From assembly GCF_010685995.1 (NCBI RefSeq), contig NZ_JAAGWK010000021.1, forward strand, positions 1-64,000: 64,000 nucleotides of DNA. Direction: 5' to 3'. Source of the DNA: Goekera deserti. Lineage in GTDB: Bacteria > Actinomycetota > Actinomycetes > Mycobacteriales > Geodermatophilaceae. The notes under the pieces are model-generated. The model did not search any database. It was given only the letters and a program-made list of their open reading frames with translations, and was not told where the DNA came from. Of this stretch, positions 25,514-34,753 are shown one piece after another; the first letter of the stretch is position 1; each line of letters opens with the position of its first letter. The translations under genes and the position numbers were made by a program.

Positions 25514-26451
25514 GCCGCTCCGTCCTCCGCACCAGCGACGCCTGGTACGTGCTCACCGATGCCGGGGCGGTGCGCGTGGACACGTCCGCGACCACCACCC
25601 GAGAGCTGCTCGCCGACCGGGCCGCCGTCGACGCGGCCGCGTCGTCCGGCGGACCCGCGGTGCCGGTCGACGAGCTGGCGCTCGTCTCCCCCGTCACCGC
25701 CCCGTGCCGCGTGGTGGCCCAGATGACCAACTACGAGTCGCACATCCGCGACTCCAACATGGACCCGGCGACCGTGCCGCTCACGTTCTTCCGCAAGTCC
25801 TCCGGGTCGATCTCCGGCCCGCACGCGGACGTCGTCCGGCCGGCGCACGTGCGCTTCCTGGACTACGAGGTGGAGATCGGCCTGGTCATCGGCCGGGACC
25901 TGCCCGTCGGCACCGACGTCACCGCCGGCGACCTCACCGACCTCGTGGCCGGGCTGGTGATCACCAACGACGTCTCGGCGCGCGACGTGCAGCTGCCCAA
26001 GACGCAGTTCTACGAGGCCAAGTCCTACCCGACGTTCACCCCCGTCGGGCCGGTGCTGCTGCTGCTCGACGCCGGGGAGTTCGCCCGGTTCGGCGAGCTG
26101 CGGCTCCGGCTGTGGGTCAACGGCTCCGTGCGGCAGGACAGCACGGTGGCGGACATGGTCTACCAGCCGCTGGAGGCACTGCAGGCCCTGGCCCGCTTCC
26201 AGCAGCTGCAGGCCGGCGACCTGCTGCTCACCGGCACCCCGGGTGGCACGGCACTCAAGGCACCGGCCCGACCGATCGAGCTGATCGGCGCGCTGCTGCC
26301 CCCGCACGTGAAGTGGAAGACGTTCTTCCGCCGGCAGGCGGCCAACCCCGACTACCTGCAGGACGGCGACGTCATGGAGCTGGCCATCGGCACCCCCGAC
26401 GGTGCCCTGGACCTGGGCCGGCAGCGGACCGTGGTGCGGTGGGCGCGATGA
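25510..26451 (+). CDS. Fumarylacetoacetate hydrolase-family enzyme
   Basis: A 313-residue FAH-family hydrolase. Metal ligands are in FLDYEVEIGLVIGRD (about residues 116-130), and the ITNDVSARDVQ and LLTGTPGGTA motifs follow near 155 and 240. FAH enzymes hydrolyse C-C bonds of diketo acids or hydrate/decarboxylate meta-cleavage products. Directly after the dioxygenase, the natural role is processing the ring-fission product. ATGA overlap with the upstream gene. Confidence 0.9.
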   Translation: MSRSVLRTSDAWYVLTDAGAVRVDTSATTTRELLADRAAVDAAASSGGPAVPVDELALVSPVTAPCRVVAQMTNYESHIRDSNMDPATVPLTFFRKSSGSISGPHADVVRPAHVRFLDYEVEIGLVIGRDLPVGTDVTAGDLTDLVAGLVITNDVSARDVQLPKTQFYEAKSYPTFTPVGPVLLLLDAGEFARFGELRLRLWVNGSVRQDSTVADMVYQPLEALQALARFQQLQAGDLLLTGTPGGTALKAPARPIELIGALLPPHVKWKTFFRRQAANPDYLQDGDVMELAIGTPDGALDLGRQRTVVRWAR

Positions 26452-28346
26452 CCGACGTCGCCGTGACCGAACTGGTCTGGGCCGAGTGCTCCGGACCGGA
26501 GGACCTGACGCGGATCGAGCAGGTGCCGCTGGAGGAGCGCGGCCTGCCCGGCACCAGCTACGAGGCCCTGGCGCGTGCCGCCCGGCTCTGGCCCGACCGC
26601 ACCGCGGTGGCCGTGCTGCCCGACGCCGAGCAGTACGAGACGCCGGCCACCCGCACGTTCGCACAGCTGCTGGCCGACGTGCACCGCGCGGCCAACCTGC
26701 TGCACGCCCTGGGGGTGCGGCGGGACGACGCCGTCGCGCTGCTCTCCCCGAACTGCGCCGAGCTGCTGCCCGCCCTGCTGGCCGCGCAGACCGCGGGCAT
26801 CGTCCAGCCGGTCAACCCCGCGCTGGCCGAGACGCACGTCGCCGAGCTGGTCCGCCGCTCCGGCGCCCGGGTGCTGGTCACGTCGTCCCCCGCGCTGGAC
26901 CCGACCGCCTGGTCGACCGCCGGGGCGCTGGCCGAGCAGGGCCTGCTCGACACCGTGCTGGTGCTCGCGCCCACCGGCGCGTCGGTGGGCGACGTCCCGG
27001 ACGACCTGCACGGCGTGGCCGTCCTCGGGCTGGCCGACGCCGCCGCGGCCCACGACGACGGCGCGTTCGCCGGTACGCCGCCGACGGCGGAGAGCCTGGC
27101 CTCGCTCTTCCACACCGGTGGCACCACGGGCACACCGAAGCTCGCCGCGCACACCCACCGCAACGAGATCAGCGACGCCTGGATGATCGCCACCAGCAGC
27201 GAGTTCACCGAGGACAGCACGGGCTTCGCCGCGCTCCCGCTGTTCCACGTGAACGCGCTGGTCGTGACCCTGCTCGCCCCGCTGCTGCGCGGCCAGCGGG
27301 TGGTGTGGGCAGGGCCCCTGGGCTACCGCGAGCCGGCGCTCTACGGCTGCTTCTGGAAGATCGTGGAGCGCCACCGGATCGCGGCCATGAGCGCCGTGCC
27401 CACCGTCTACGCGGTGCTCACCGCCTGCCCGGTCGACGCCGACGTCTCCTCGCTGCGGTTCGCCCTCGTCGGGGCGTCCCCGCTGCCGGACTCCGTGCGT
27501 GCCGGGTTCCGCGAGCACACCGGCCTGGACCTCGTCGAGGGGTACGGCCTGACCGAGGCCACCTGCGCCACCGCGCGCAGCTTCCCGGCCGACCTGCGTG
27601 CCGGGTCGGTGGGCCAGCGCCTGCCCTACCAGGAGGTCCGCGCGGTCACCGTCGCCGGCGACGGCAGCTGGCAGGACCTGCCGGCCGGCGAGACCGGCCG
27701 GCTGGTCATCAGCGGGCCCACCGTCTTCCCCGGCTACGTGGTGGGCCGGGACGCCTCGGGGCTGCAGCTGGACGGGCTCGGTGCGCTGGTCGACGGCTGG
27801 CTGGACACCGGCGACCTCGGCTCGGTCGACGCCGACGGGTTCATCCGGCTCTCCGGCCGGGCCAAGGACCTGATCATCCGGGGTGGCCACAACATCGACC
27901 CCTCCACCGTGGAGGACGCGCTGCTGAGCCACCCCGCCGTCACCGGTGCCGCCGCCGTCGGCCGGCCCGACGTGCACGCCGGTGAGGTGCCGGTGGCCTA
28001 CGTGACCCTCGCCCCGGGCGCCGAGGCCGACGAGCAGGCGCTGCGCGAGTGGGCGGCCGGCCACGTCCCGGAGCCGGCCGCGGCGCCGCGCTCGGTGACC
28101 GTGCGGCCCGACCTCCCGGTCACCGACGTGGGCAAGCCGTACAAGCTCCCGCTGCGCGCCCACGCCGCCGGGCAGGCCCTCGCCGAGGCGCTGGCCGACC
28201 TGCCCGGCGTCGTCGGCACCGAGGGCGCGGTCGAGGACGGTACGGTCGTCGTCACGGTCACGGTCGCGGCCGACCGGGACACCGCCGAGGTGACCGCGGT
28301 GCTGGAGCAGTTCACCGTGCGGGCCCGCGTGGAGGTACAGGCATGA
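26448..28346 (+). CDS. Acyl-CoA synthetase (AMP-forming)
   Basis: A 632-residue ANL-superfamily ligase. The phosphate loop is LFHTGGTTGTPKLAAH (about residue 224), the aromatic motif LVEGYGLTEATCATA is near 362, and the ATP-binding TGDLGSVDADGFIRLSGR is near 450 with the C-terminal lysine in TDVGKPYKLPL (about 560). It activates a carboxylic acid as its CoA thioester. It carries an extra C-terminal domain of about 70 residues beyond the usual end. Within the operon it may activate the starting acid or a cleavage product. Confidence 0.9.
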   Translation: MTDVAVTELVWAECSGPEDLTRIEQVPLEERGLPGTSYEALARAARLWPDRTAVAVLPDAEQYETPATRTFAQLLADVHRAANLLHALGVRRDDAVALLSPNCAELLPALLAAQTAGIVQPVNPALAETHVAELVRRSGARVLVTSSPALDPTAWSTAGALAEQGLLDTVLVLAPTGASVGDVPDDLHGVAVLGLADAAAAHDDGAFAGTPPTAESLASLFHTGGTTGTPKLAAHTHRNEISDAWMIATSSEFTEDSTGFAALPLFHVNALVVTLLAPLLRGQRVVWAGPLGYREPALYGCFWKIVERHRIAAMSAVPTVYAVLTACPVDADVSSLRFALVGASPLPDSVRAGFREHTGLDLVEGYGLTEATCATARSFPADLRAGSVGQRLPYQEVRAVTVAGDGSWQDLPAGETGRLVISGPTVFPGYVVGRDASGLQLDGLGALVDGWLDTGDLGSVDADGFIRLSGRAKDLIIRGGHNIDPSTVEDALLSHPAVTGAAAVGRPDVHAGEVPVAYVTLAPGAEADEQALREWAAGHVPEPAAAPRSVTVRPDLPVTDVGKPYKLPLRAHAAGQALAEALADLPGVVGTEGAVEDGTVVVTVTVAADRDTAEVTAVLEQFTVRARVEVQA

Positions 28347-29893
28347 CCGGGAGCGCCGCCCACCCGGTCGTGGTGCTGGGGGCCGGCCCGGCCGGCGTCG
28401 TCGCCGCTTTGCTGCTGTCCCAGCAGGGCGTCCCGGTCCTGGTCCTGGACCGCTGGTCCTCGGTGTACCCGCAGCCTCGCGCCGTCCACCTGGACGACGA
28501 GGTGTACCGGCTGCTCGGCCGCCTCGGCCTGGCCGGCGCCTTCGCGGCGATCAGCCGGCCGGCCCTGGGCCTGCGGGCGCTGTCGGCCGACCACCGGGTG
28601 CTCGCGGAGTTCAGCCGGTCGGAGGCCACCGGCGTGCACGGCTACCCCCAGGCCAGCATGTTCGACCAGCCCGACCTGGAGGCCGCGCTGCGCGCGGACC
28701 TGCAGCAGCGGCCCGAGGTGACCTTCCGCGGCGACGTCGAGATCACCGGGCTGTCCACCTCGCCCGGTGGCTCGGTGCGGGTCGAGCTGCAGGACCGGCT
28801 GACCGGGGTCGAGGAGCACGTCACCGCCGAGTACGTGCTGGGCTGCGACGGCGCGAACAGCCTGGTGCGGCAGGTCCTCGGCATCGGCGTCCGCGACCTC
28901 GGCTTCGCCCAGCGCTGGCTCGTCGTCGACGTGGCCACCACGGCGGAGATGGACGCGTGGGAGGGCGTGCACCAGGTGTGCGACCCCCGCCGGGCCGGCA
29001 CCTACATGCGGATCGGCACCACCCGCTACCGGTGGGAGTTCCAGCTGCTGGCCGGCGAGTCCGCGGCGGACTACACCGACCTCGCCCGGCTGCGCACGCT
29101 CATCGACCCGTGGGCCGCGCACGTGGCCGACGAGGAGCTCACCGTGCTGCGCACCGCCGAGTACGAGTTCCGGGCCCAGGTGGCCGAGCAGTGGCGGTCG
29201 GGCCGGGTGTTCCTGCTCGGCGACGCCGCCCACCTGACCCCGCCCTTCATCGGCCAGGGCATGGGCGCCGGGCTGCGGGACGCCGCGAACCTCTCCTGGA
29301 AGCTGGCCGGGGTGCTGCGGGGTGAGCTGCCCGGCGACGTGCTGGACACCTACCAGGCCGAGCGCAAGCCGCACGCCACGGCGATGGTGCGCCTGGCCAT
29401 CGGCCTCGGCCGGGCGATGACCGACGGCGGCCGCCTCGGCGACCTGCTGCGCGAGCTGGTCGCCCCGCGGCTGCAGCTGCTGCCCGGGGTGCGGGCCCGG
29501 GTCCTGGACAGTGCCACGCCGCGGCTGTCGGCCGGGCCGCTCGTGCGACGCAGCCTGCGCAGCGGCCCGCTGCCCGGCCGGCTCTGCCCGAATGCCCTGG
29601 TCGACGGGCAGCGCCGGCTCGACGAGGTCGCACCCGACCAGTTCCTGCTGGTCAGCCGCCAGCCGTTCACCGGTCAGCAGCGGGACACGGTGGAACGCCG
29701 GGGCGCCGTCCCGCTGCAGGTGCGGGCCGGGGAGCCGCTGGAGCGGTGGCTGCGCCGGGGCCGGGCCGGCGCCGTCGTCGTCCGGCCCGACGGCACCGTG
29801 CTGGCCGCGGACCGGACGGTCGCCGCCGTCCTGCCGCACCTGCCCTCGTTCCGGGTGCCGGCCACCACGCGACCCGCGCTGCGGGTCGGCTGA
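28343..29893 (+). CDS. Flavin aromatic hydroxylase, MhpA-like
   Basis: A 516-residue group A flavoprotein monooxygenase. It has the FAD fold VVVLGAGPAGVVAALLL, the DG motif CDGANSLVRQ (about residue 170) and the second FAD motif FLLGDAAHLTPPFIGQGMGA (about 290). Sequence style and C-terminal thioredoxin-like domain fit 3-(3-hydroxyphenyl)propionate hydroxylase and related resorcinol/phenol hydroxylases. It would make the catechol used by the extradiol dioxygenase. It overlaps the ligase gene by four bases and is the last gene of the operon. Confidence 0.9.
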   Translation: MTGSAAHPVVVLGAGPAGVVAALLLSQQGVPVLVLDRWSSVYPQPRAVHLDDEVYRLLGRLGLAGAFAAISRPALGLRALSADHRVLAEFSRSEATGVHGYPQASMFDQPDLEAALRADLQQRPEVTFRGDVEITGLSTSPGGSVRVELQDRLTGVEEHVTAEYVLGCDGANSLVRQVLGIGVRDLGFAQRWLVVDVATTAEMDAWEGVHQVCDPRRAGTYMRIGTTRYRWEFQLLAGESAADYTDLARLRTLIDPWAAHVADEELTVLRTAEYEFRAQVAEQWRSGRVFLLGDAAHLTPPFIGQGMGAGLRDAANLSWKLAGVLRGELPGDVLDTYQAERKPHATAMVRLAIGLGRAMTDGGRLGDLLRELVAPRLQLLPGVRARVLDSATPRLSAGPLVRRSLRSGPLPGRLCPNALVDGQRRLDEVAPDQFLLVSRQPFTGQQRDTVERRGAVPLQVRAGEPLERWLRRGRAGAVVVRPDGTVLAADRTVAAVLPHLPSFRVPATTRPALRVG

Positions 29894-29903
29894 CCCACCC
29901 CGC

Positions 29904-29920
29904 GTGGCACTGAGTGCCAC
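29904..29920. promoter_or_regulatory. 17-bp perfect palindrome before mftD
   Basis: GTGGCACT and AGTGCCAC surround one central base. The site lies between the hydroxylase stop and the MftD homologue, about 100 bases before its start, and looks like an operator. The regulator is unknown. Confidence 0.5.
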
Positions 29921-30021
29921 CCGGGGGGCGATGCGTGTCACACTGACGTGCCGGGGCTGGACCGGGCCGCGGCACGTCAGTGGACCGCCAGCAACGGAGC
30001 TGGCCGAGGAGGAGCACGCCC

Positions 30022-31233
30022 ATGGCCAACGCCTGGTTCGAGTCGGTCGCCGAGGCGCAGCGCCGCGCCCGGAAGCGCCTGCCCTCCGGGGTCTACGGGG
30101 CGCTCGTCGCCGGGTCCGAGCGCGGGCTGACCGCCGACGACAACACCGCCGCCTTCGCCGAGCTGGGTTTCGCCCCGCACACCGCGGGCCTGAGCAACAA
30201 GCGCGAGCTGGGCACCACGGTGATGGGCCAGCAGGTCTCGCTGCCCGTGCTGATCAGCCCCACCGGCGTCCAGGCCGTGCACCCGGACGGCGAGGTCGCC
30301 GTCGCCCGGGCCGCCGCCTCCCGCGGCGTGGCGATGGGCCTGAGCTCCTTCGCCTCCAAGCCGGTCGAGGAGGTCGTCGCCGCCAACCCGAAGACGTTCT
30401 TCCAGATGTACTGGGTCGGCAGCCGCGAGGACATGGTCGCCCGGATGCACCGCGCCCGCGCCGCCGGCGCCGTCGGCATGATCGCCACGCTCGACTGGTC
30501 CTTCGCCTACGGCCGGGACTGGGGCAGCCCGTTCATCCCGGAGAAGATCGACCTCGAAGCCGTGCGGAAGTACGCCCCGCAGGTGCTCCTGCGCCCGCGC
30601 TGGCTGGCCGCCTTCGCCCGGACCGGCCGGATCCCGGACCTGTCCGTGCCCAACATGACGACGGCACCCGGCGCCCCGGCGCCCACGTTCTTCGGCGCCT
30701 ACGGCGAGTGGATGGCCTCGCCCATGCCCAGCTGGGACGACGTCGCCTGGCTGCGCGCCCAGTGGGACGGACCGTTCATGCTCAAGGGCGTCATGCGGGT
30801 CGACGATGCCCACCGGGCCGTCGACGCCGGCGTCACCGCGATCTCGGTGTCCAACCACGGCGGCAACAACCTCGACGGCACCCCCGCCTCGATCCGTGCC
30901 CTGCCGGCGGTCGCCGAGGCGGTGGGCGACCAGGTCGAGGTGCTGCTGGACGGCGGCATCCGGCGCGGCGGCGACGTCGCCAAGGCCCTGGCGCTGGGCG
31001 CGAAGGCCGTCATGATCGGCCGGGCGTACCTGTGGGGTCTCGCGGCCAACGGGCAGGCCGGCGTGGAGAACGTGCTGGACCTGATGCGCGACGGGCTGGG
31101 CTCGGCGCTGGTCGGACTCGGGCACGAGTCGGTGCACGACCTGCGCCCCGACGACGTCGTCGTCCCCCCGGGTTTCGAGCGGCGCCTGGGCGCCGGGTCC
31201 CCCGCCCCGCAGGGGACGCCGACCCCCGGGTGA
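30022..31233 (+). CDS. mftD: Mycofactocin oxidase-like FMN dehydrogenase MftD
   Basis: A 403-residue FMN-dependent alpha-hydroxy-acid dehydrogenase-family protein. From its start (MANAWFESVAEAQRRARKRL) to VHDLRPDDVVVPPGF it closely follows, as I remember it, MftD, the enzyme that oxidises pre-mycofactocin. FMN/phosphate motifs are ISVSNHGGNNLDGTPASIRA (about residue 280) and LLDGGIRRGGDVAKAL. The GAGGAGGAG site is strong. None of the peptide, chaperone or radical SAM genes (mftA, B, C) lie in the window, so this is either a detached mftD or a paralogue. The subfamily call is recalled, not searched. Confidence 0.8.
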   Translation: MANAWFESVAEAQRRARKRLPSGVYGALVAGSERGLTADDNTAAFAELGFAPHTAGLSNKRELGTTVMGQQVSLPVLISPTGVQAVHPDGEVAVARAAASRGVAMGLSSFASKPVEEVVAANPKTFFQMYWVGSREDMVARMHRARAAGAVGMIATLDWSFAYGRDWGSPFIPEKIDLEAVRKYAPQVLLRPRWLAAFARTGRIPDLSVPNMTTAPGAPAPTFFGAYGEWMASPMPSWDDVAWLRAQWDGPFMLKGVMRVDDAHRAVDAGVTAISVSNHGGNNLDGTPASIRALPAVAEAVGDQVEVLLDGGIRRGGDVAKALALGAKAVMIGRAYLWGLAANGQAGVENVLDLMRDGLGSALVGLGHESVHDLRPDDVVVPPGFERRLGAGSPAPQGTPTPG

Positions 31234-31258
31234 GCGCCGCCGGTGCGGGCGGCCGCGG

Positions 31259-31768
31259 TCAGCCGGCTGCCGGCGGGCCGCCCGGCGCCACCTCGGGCAG
31301 GGGTTCGCCGGCCATCCACACCTCGTGGATCCGGACGGTGGCGAACCGCCAGCCCTCCGGGGTGCGGCGCAGCGTGCAGTCGTACCAGCCGGCGCCGTCG
31401 GCGTGCCGGTGCTTGTCCTCGGTGAACCGGTGCACGCCGATCAGGTAGGACCGCGTGGTGGCGGTGTCGCCGTCGACGTGGATCGCGTGGTTGGCCGACA
31501 GGTGCCAGGTGGCGTGCCACTTGGCCAGACCGGTCGGTGACCCGGTCCGCATGAGCTGCTCGTGCCCGACCAGCACGAACGGGGCGCCCTCGACGGTGAA
31601 GGTGCCGTCGGGCAGGTACAGGGCCGTGTTCGCCTCGAAGTCCTTCTCGTCCAGCGTCCGGGCGAACTCGACGAGCAGGTCGCTGATCGCGGCCCGGTCG
31701 ACCAGCCACTGCAGCTGCTCGGCCGGGTCGGTCGGTGGTGCCGGGACGCGTGCGGTGGGGGTGCTCAT
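31259..31768 (-). CDS. SnoaL-like (NTF2-fold) protein
   Basis: A 169-residue SnoaL_4-type NTF2-fold protein. AISDLLVEFARTLDEKDFEA (about residues 28-47) is the first helix pair with the polar pocket residue, followed by ATWHLSANHAIHVDGDTATT and GWYDCTLRRTPEGWRFA. Such proteins are small-molecule isomerases, hydratases or binding proteins. It points toward the mftD gene (convergent, 26 bp apart) and may act on products of the same catabolism, which is inference. Confidence 0.82.
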   Translation of the reverse strand: MSTPTARVPAPPTDPAEQLQWLVDRAAISDLLVEFARTLDEKDFEANTALYLPDGTFTVEGAPFVLVGHEQLMRTGSPTGLAKWHATWHLSANHAIHVDGDTATTRSYLIGVHRFTEDKHRHADGAGWYDCTLRRTPEGWRFATVRIHEVWMAGEPLPEVAPGGPPAAG

Positions 31769-31976
31769 CTGCGGGTGTCCTCCGGGTCGGTGGTACGGGG
31801 CGGTGGGTGGTGCAGGGGCTGGTCGAGCGGGTGACGCCGCTGATCAGGACGGCACGGCGCTGCCGGGGACAGCATGCTGCAGTCCTCCCCGGCGGTCTGC
31901 GGCACCAGCGCGACAGCACCCGACCGCCGGGGACGGACGTGCGGGGCCCGGGCAGGGTGCTGGCAGGGTGTGCCCG

Positions 31977-32756
31977 GTGGACATCGCAACGGCACGGGTG
32001 TGGGTCACCGGCGCGTCGTCGGGCATCGGGGCGGCGCTGGCCCGGGAGCTGGCCGACCGTGGCGCGCGCGTCGCGATCAGCGCCCGGGACGCCGAGCGGC
32101 TGACCGCGGTGGCGGCGGGGCGGATGCACGTGCAGCCGGTCGACGTCACCGACCGGGCCGCCACGGTGGCCGCCGGTGCCGCGGTGCGCGAGGCGCTGGG
32201 CGGGCTGGACCTGGCGGTGCTCAACGCCGGCACCTGGTCGCAGTTCCACGTGGAGCAGTGGGACTCCCAGGCCTTCGCCGACCACCTGCAGGTCAACCTG
32301 ATGGGCACCGTGCACTCGCTGGAGGCGGTGGTGCCGGCGATGCTGGCCGCCGGCCACGGGCAGATCGCCGGGATGGCCTCGGTCGCGGGCTACCGGGGCA
32401 TCCCCGGGTCGGAGGCCTACGGCGCGAGCAAGGCGGCGCTGCTCAACCTCCTCGAGAGCCTGCGCGCCTCGCTGGGCGTGCGCGGGATCGTGGTGCAGAC
32501 CATCTCCCCGGGTTTCGTCCGCACCCCGATGACCGACCGCAACCGCTTCCCGATGCCGTTCATGGTCGAGCCGGAGCAGGCCGCACGCTCCATCGCCGAC
32601 GGGATCGCCAAGGGCAAGGCGGAGATCGTCTTCCCGGCCCCGATGATGGTCGCGATGAAGCTCGCCCGACTGGTCCCGGTGCGCCCGTGGACGGCCCTGA
32701 CCGCCGTGCTGGCCCGCCGCGGGCTGCACGGCGGTCCGGCCAACCGCGCCGGCTGA
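31977..32756 (+). CDS. Short-chain dehydrogenase/reductase
   Basis: A 259-residue SDR. The cofactor loop is VTGASSGIGAALAREL (about residue 9), the NAG motif VLNAGTWSQ is near 80, the serine lies in GMASVAGYRG and the YGASK pair is near 147. ARDAERL after the second strand suggests NADP(H). The extended C-terminus (APMMVAMKLARLVPVRPW) resembles membrane-associated SDRs. GTG start. A clean terminator hairpin follows. Confidence 0.88.
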   Translation: MDIATARVWVTGASSGIGAALARELADRGARVAISARDAERLTAVAAGRMHVQPVDVTDRAATVAAGAAVREALGGLDLAVLNAGTWSQFHVEQWDSQAFADHLQVNLMGTVHSLEAVVPAMLAAGHGQIAGMASVAGYRGIPGSEAYGASKAALLNLLESLRASLGVRGIVVQTISPGFVRTPMTDRNRFPMPFMVEPEQAARSIADGIAKGKAEIVFPAPMMVAMKLARLVPVRPWTALTAVLARRGLHGGPANRAG

Positions 32757-32763
32757 CCCGGTC

Positions 32764-32789
32764 GGACGACGGTCCGGTGACCGTCGTCC
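32764..32789. terminator. Terminator hairpin after SDR
   Basis: A perfect 10-bp stem (GGACGACGGT and its inverted copy) with a six-base loop starts 8 bases after the SDR stop. The remaining bases up to 32977 show no feature I can support. Confidence 0.7.
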
Positions 32790-32977
32790 TGTCACCTGAC
32801 CGGGCCATCGACGTGCACGGGTCAGGAGGAGGGGCACCGGGTGGGAGACGCACCACCTGCGCGCGTCCGGGACGCGCGACCCCTGAGCGACAGCGACCGA
32901 CCCGTGTCCCGCGGCTCCACCGGGTCGCCGCCGGGGCCCAGGTGTGCCCGGCCAGGTCCGCCGACGGAGTCGTCGGC

Positions 32978-34180
32978 CTACCGGCAGGTCGGCCACGCCG
33001 GCAGCTCGTACTGGTCCGCCGGCGGCGAACCGATGCCACCGAGGACGCCGCCCAGTCGCTGCGCGGGCGCGCTGCCGATGACCCGCAACGCGGCGCCGAA
33101 GGCCTTGGTGCCCAGCGCGCTGCGGGGGTTGGCCACCCGTGGGGTGCCCGGCGGCAGCGACTGCGCCTTGCCGACGAAGGGCCGCATCCGTCGCTCGTAC
33201 TCGGCGAGTCCGGCGTGGTGGTCGGTGGCCCCGGCGAGGCACGCGGCCAGCGTGTAGGCGCCGGACAGTGCCAGCGTGGTGCCGATGCCGCTGACCGGGG
33301 TGGCGCACCAGGCGGCGTCCCCGACGACCGCGACCCGGCCGGCCGACCAGGTGGGCAGGCGCATCTGCGCGAGGTCCTCCAGGTAGAACGGGGCCCCGTC
33401 CTCCAGCGCCGCCAGCACCCGGGGGGCTGCCTGCTCGACGTCGGCGAACGCCCGCCGCAGCACGATCACCTGACCGGAGCGGTCCAGCTCGTCCAGCCCA
33501 CGCGTGTCCGACATCAGGTTGACCGACGCGCGGATGGTGCCGACGTCGTCCGGACGCAGACTCACCCCACGCCCACCGCCGACGACGAACCAGCGCCACT
33601 CGTCCGTGTCGTCGTCCCGGCGCGGGATCGTCAGGTATGCGACGTACATGCCCAGGTGCTGCTTGCGGGCGTCGGGGAGGACCAGGGCGCGGCTGCGCGA
33701 GTTGACACCCTCGGCCAGGACGACGAGGTCGAAGCGCTGCTCGCGGCCGGAGGCGAAGGTGACGTCGACGCCGCCGGCGTCCTGCCCCAGCCCGGCGATC
33801 TGGTCGCCGAACAGGTACGAGACGTCCCCGGCGGTGGCGTCGTGCAGGAGCGCGCCGAGCCGGCCACGGAGGATCTCCAGCTCGGCGGTGGGGCCGGACG
33901 TGTCGTCGGTGCCGGCGGTGAAGCGGGCGAGCTCGCGGCCCTGTGCGTCGAGGAAGACGGTGCCCTGCTCGCCGGTGGTGGCAGCCAGCGCGGCGTCCTC
34001 GAGCCCCATCCGGCGGAGCACCTCGCGGGCGGCGCCGCGCACGTCGATGTTCTGCCCCTCCTCGCGCAGGGCGTCGGTGCGCTCGACGACGGCGACCTCC
34101 CAGCCGGCGCGGGCGAGCCAGTAGGCCAGGGTGGGTCCGGCGATGCTGGCGCCGGAGACGAGGATGCTGCGTGAGGTCAT
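32978..34180 (-). CDS. FAD-dependent monooxygenase, TetX-like
   Basis: A 400-residue flavoprotein monooxygenase. The FAD fold is ILVSGASIAGPTLAYWLARA, and the second FAD motif is RVAVVGDAAWCATPVSGIGT (about residue 285). The family includes TetX and other drug-inactivating or tailoring hydroxylases. It is divergent from a MarR gene, a common pairing in which the repressor responds to the enzyme's substrate, so a xenobiotic role is likely. The ATG faces the shared operator region at 34181-34228. Confidence 0.88.
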   Translation of the reverse strand: MTSRSILVSGASIAGPTLAYWLARAGWEVAVVERTDALREEGQNIDVRGAAREVLRRMGLEDAALAATTGEQGTVFLDAQGRELARFTAGTDDTSGPTAELEILRGRLGALLHDATAGDVSYLFGDQIAGLGQDAGGVDVTFASGREQRFDLVVLAEGVNSRSRALVLPDARKQHLGMYVAYLTIPRRDDDTDEWRWFVVGGGRGVSLRPDDVGTIRASVNLMSDTRGLDELDRSGQVIVLRRAFADVEQAAPRVLAALEDGAPFYLEDLAQMRLPTWSAGRVAVVGDAAWCATPVSGIGTTLALSGAYTLAACLAGATDHHAGLAEYERRMRPFVGKAQSLPPGTPRVANPRSALGTKAFGAALRVIGSAPAQRLGGVLGGIGSPPADQYELPAWPTCR

Positions 34181-34188
34181 GACCTCAG

Positions 34189-34211
34189 TAGACAGGTAGC
34201 TAGATTGTCTA
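34189..34211. promoter_or_regulatory. Candidate MarR operator
   Basis: TAGACA and TGTCTA form an inverted repeat 11 bases apart in the only AT-rich stretch between the divergent monooxygenase and MarR genes. It lies within 10-40 bases of both start codons, so binding would block both promoters. Confidence 0.5.
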
Positions 34212-34228
34212 GCAAATCAGGAGGTGTG

Positions 34229-34672
34229 GTGGCCGACGACGCGACGATGCCGGGACTGGCCCCGGCGACCGTGGGTCTGCGGGACCTGATGAACGCCTCC
34301 CGCGAGCTGACCGGCCGGATGGCCCGCCGCCTGGACATGCCCGCCACCGACGTGGCCGCGGTCGGCCAGCTGGACATGGCCGGCCCGTTGACCGTGGGCG
34401 CGTTGGCCGACCGGCTGGGCATCCGGACGGCGTCCGCGACCGTGCTGGTCGACCGGCTGGTGGCCGCGGGGCGGGCCGAGCGCCGTCCGCACCCGACCGA
34501 CCGGCGCAGCACCGTGGTGCACCTGACCGGCCCCGCGCGGGAGGAGAGCTGGGCGGTGTGGGAGCCGGTGATCCGGGCGATGGACTCGGTCGCGGCCGGC
34601 CTGCCCGCCGAGCAGCAGGCCGTGGTGACCGACTACCTGCAGCGGGTCACGGCCACGATGCTGGCGTCCTGA
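34229..34672 (+). CDS. MarR-family regulator
   Basis: A 147-residue MarR protein with a winged helix: LTVGALADRLGIRTASATVL (about residues 52-71) is the helix-turn-helix, and RRPHPTDRRSTVVHLT is the wing with its conserved DRR. AGGAGG precedes two adjacent GTG codons; the second (34229) has the better spacing, though 34226 or TTG 34205 could be used. It probably represses the divergent TetX-like gene and itself. Confidence 0.87.
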   Translation: MADDATMPGLAPATVGLRDLMNASRELTGRMARRLDMPATDVAAVGQLDMAGPLTVGALADRLGIRTASATVLVDRLVAAGRAERRPHPTDRRSTVVHLTGPAREESWAVWEPVIRAMDSVAAGLPAEQQAVVTDYLQRVTATMLAS

Positions 34673-34753
34673 GTCGCGGCCGCGACAGCTCGGTACCGGT
34701 CGACGACCACCTGCCGGTCAGGACCGCTGGCACCGGCATCGGCGTGGCCAGGA

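Noticed and set aside
32841-33257. A plus-strand frame of 138 codons overlapping the TetX-like gene end
   Set aside because: Mostly antisense of the monooxygenase, Arg/Pro-rich, with no motif.
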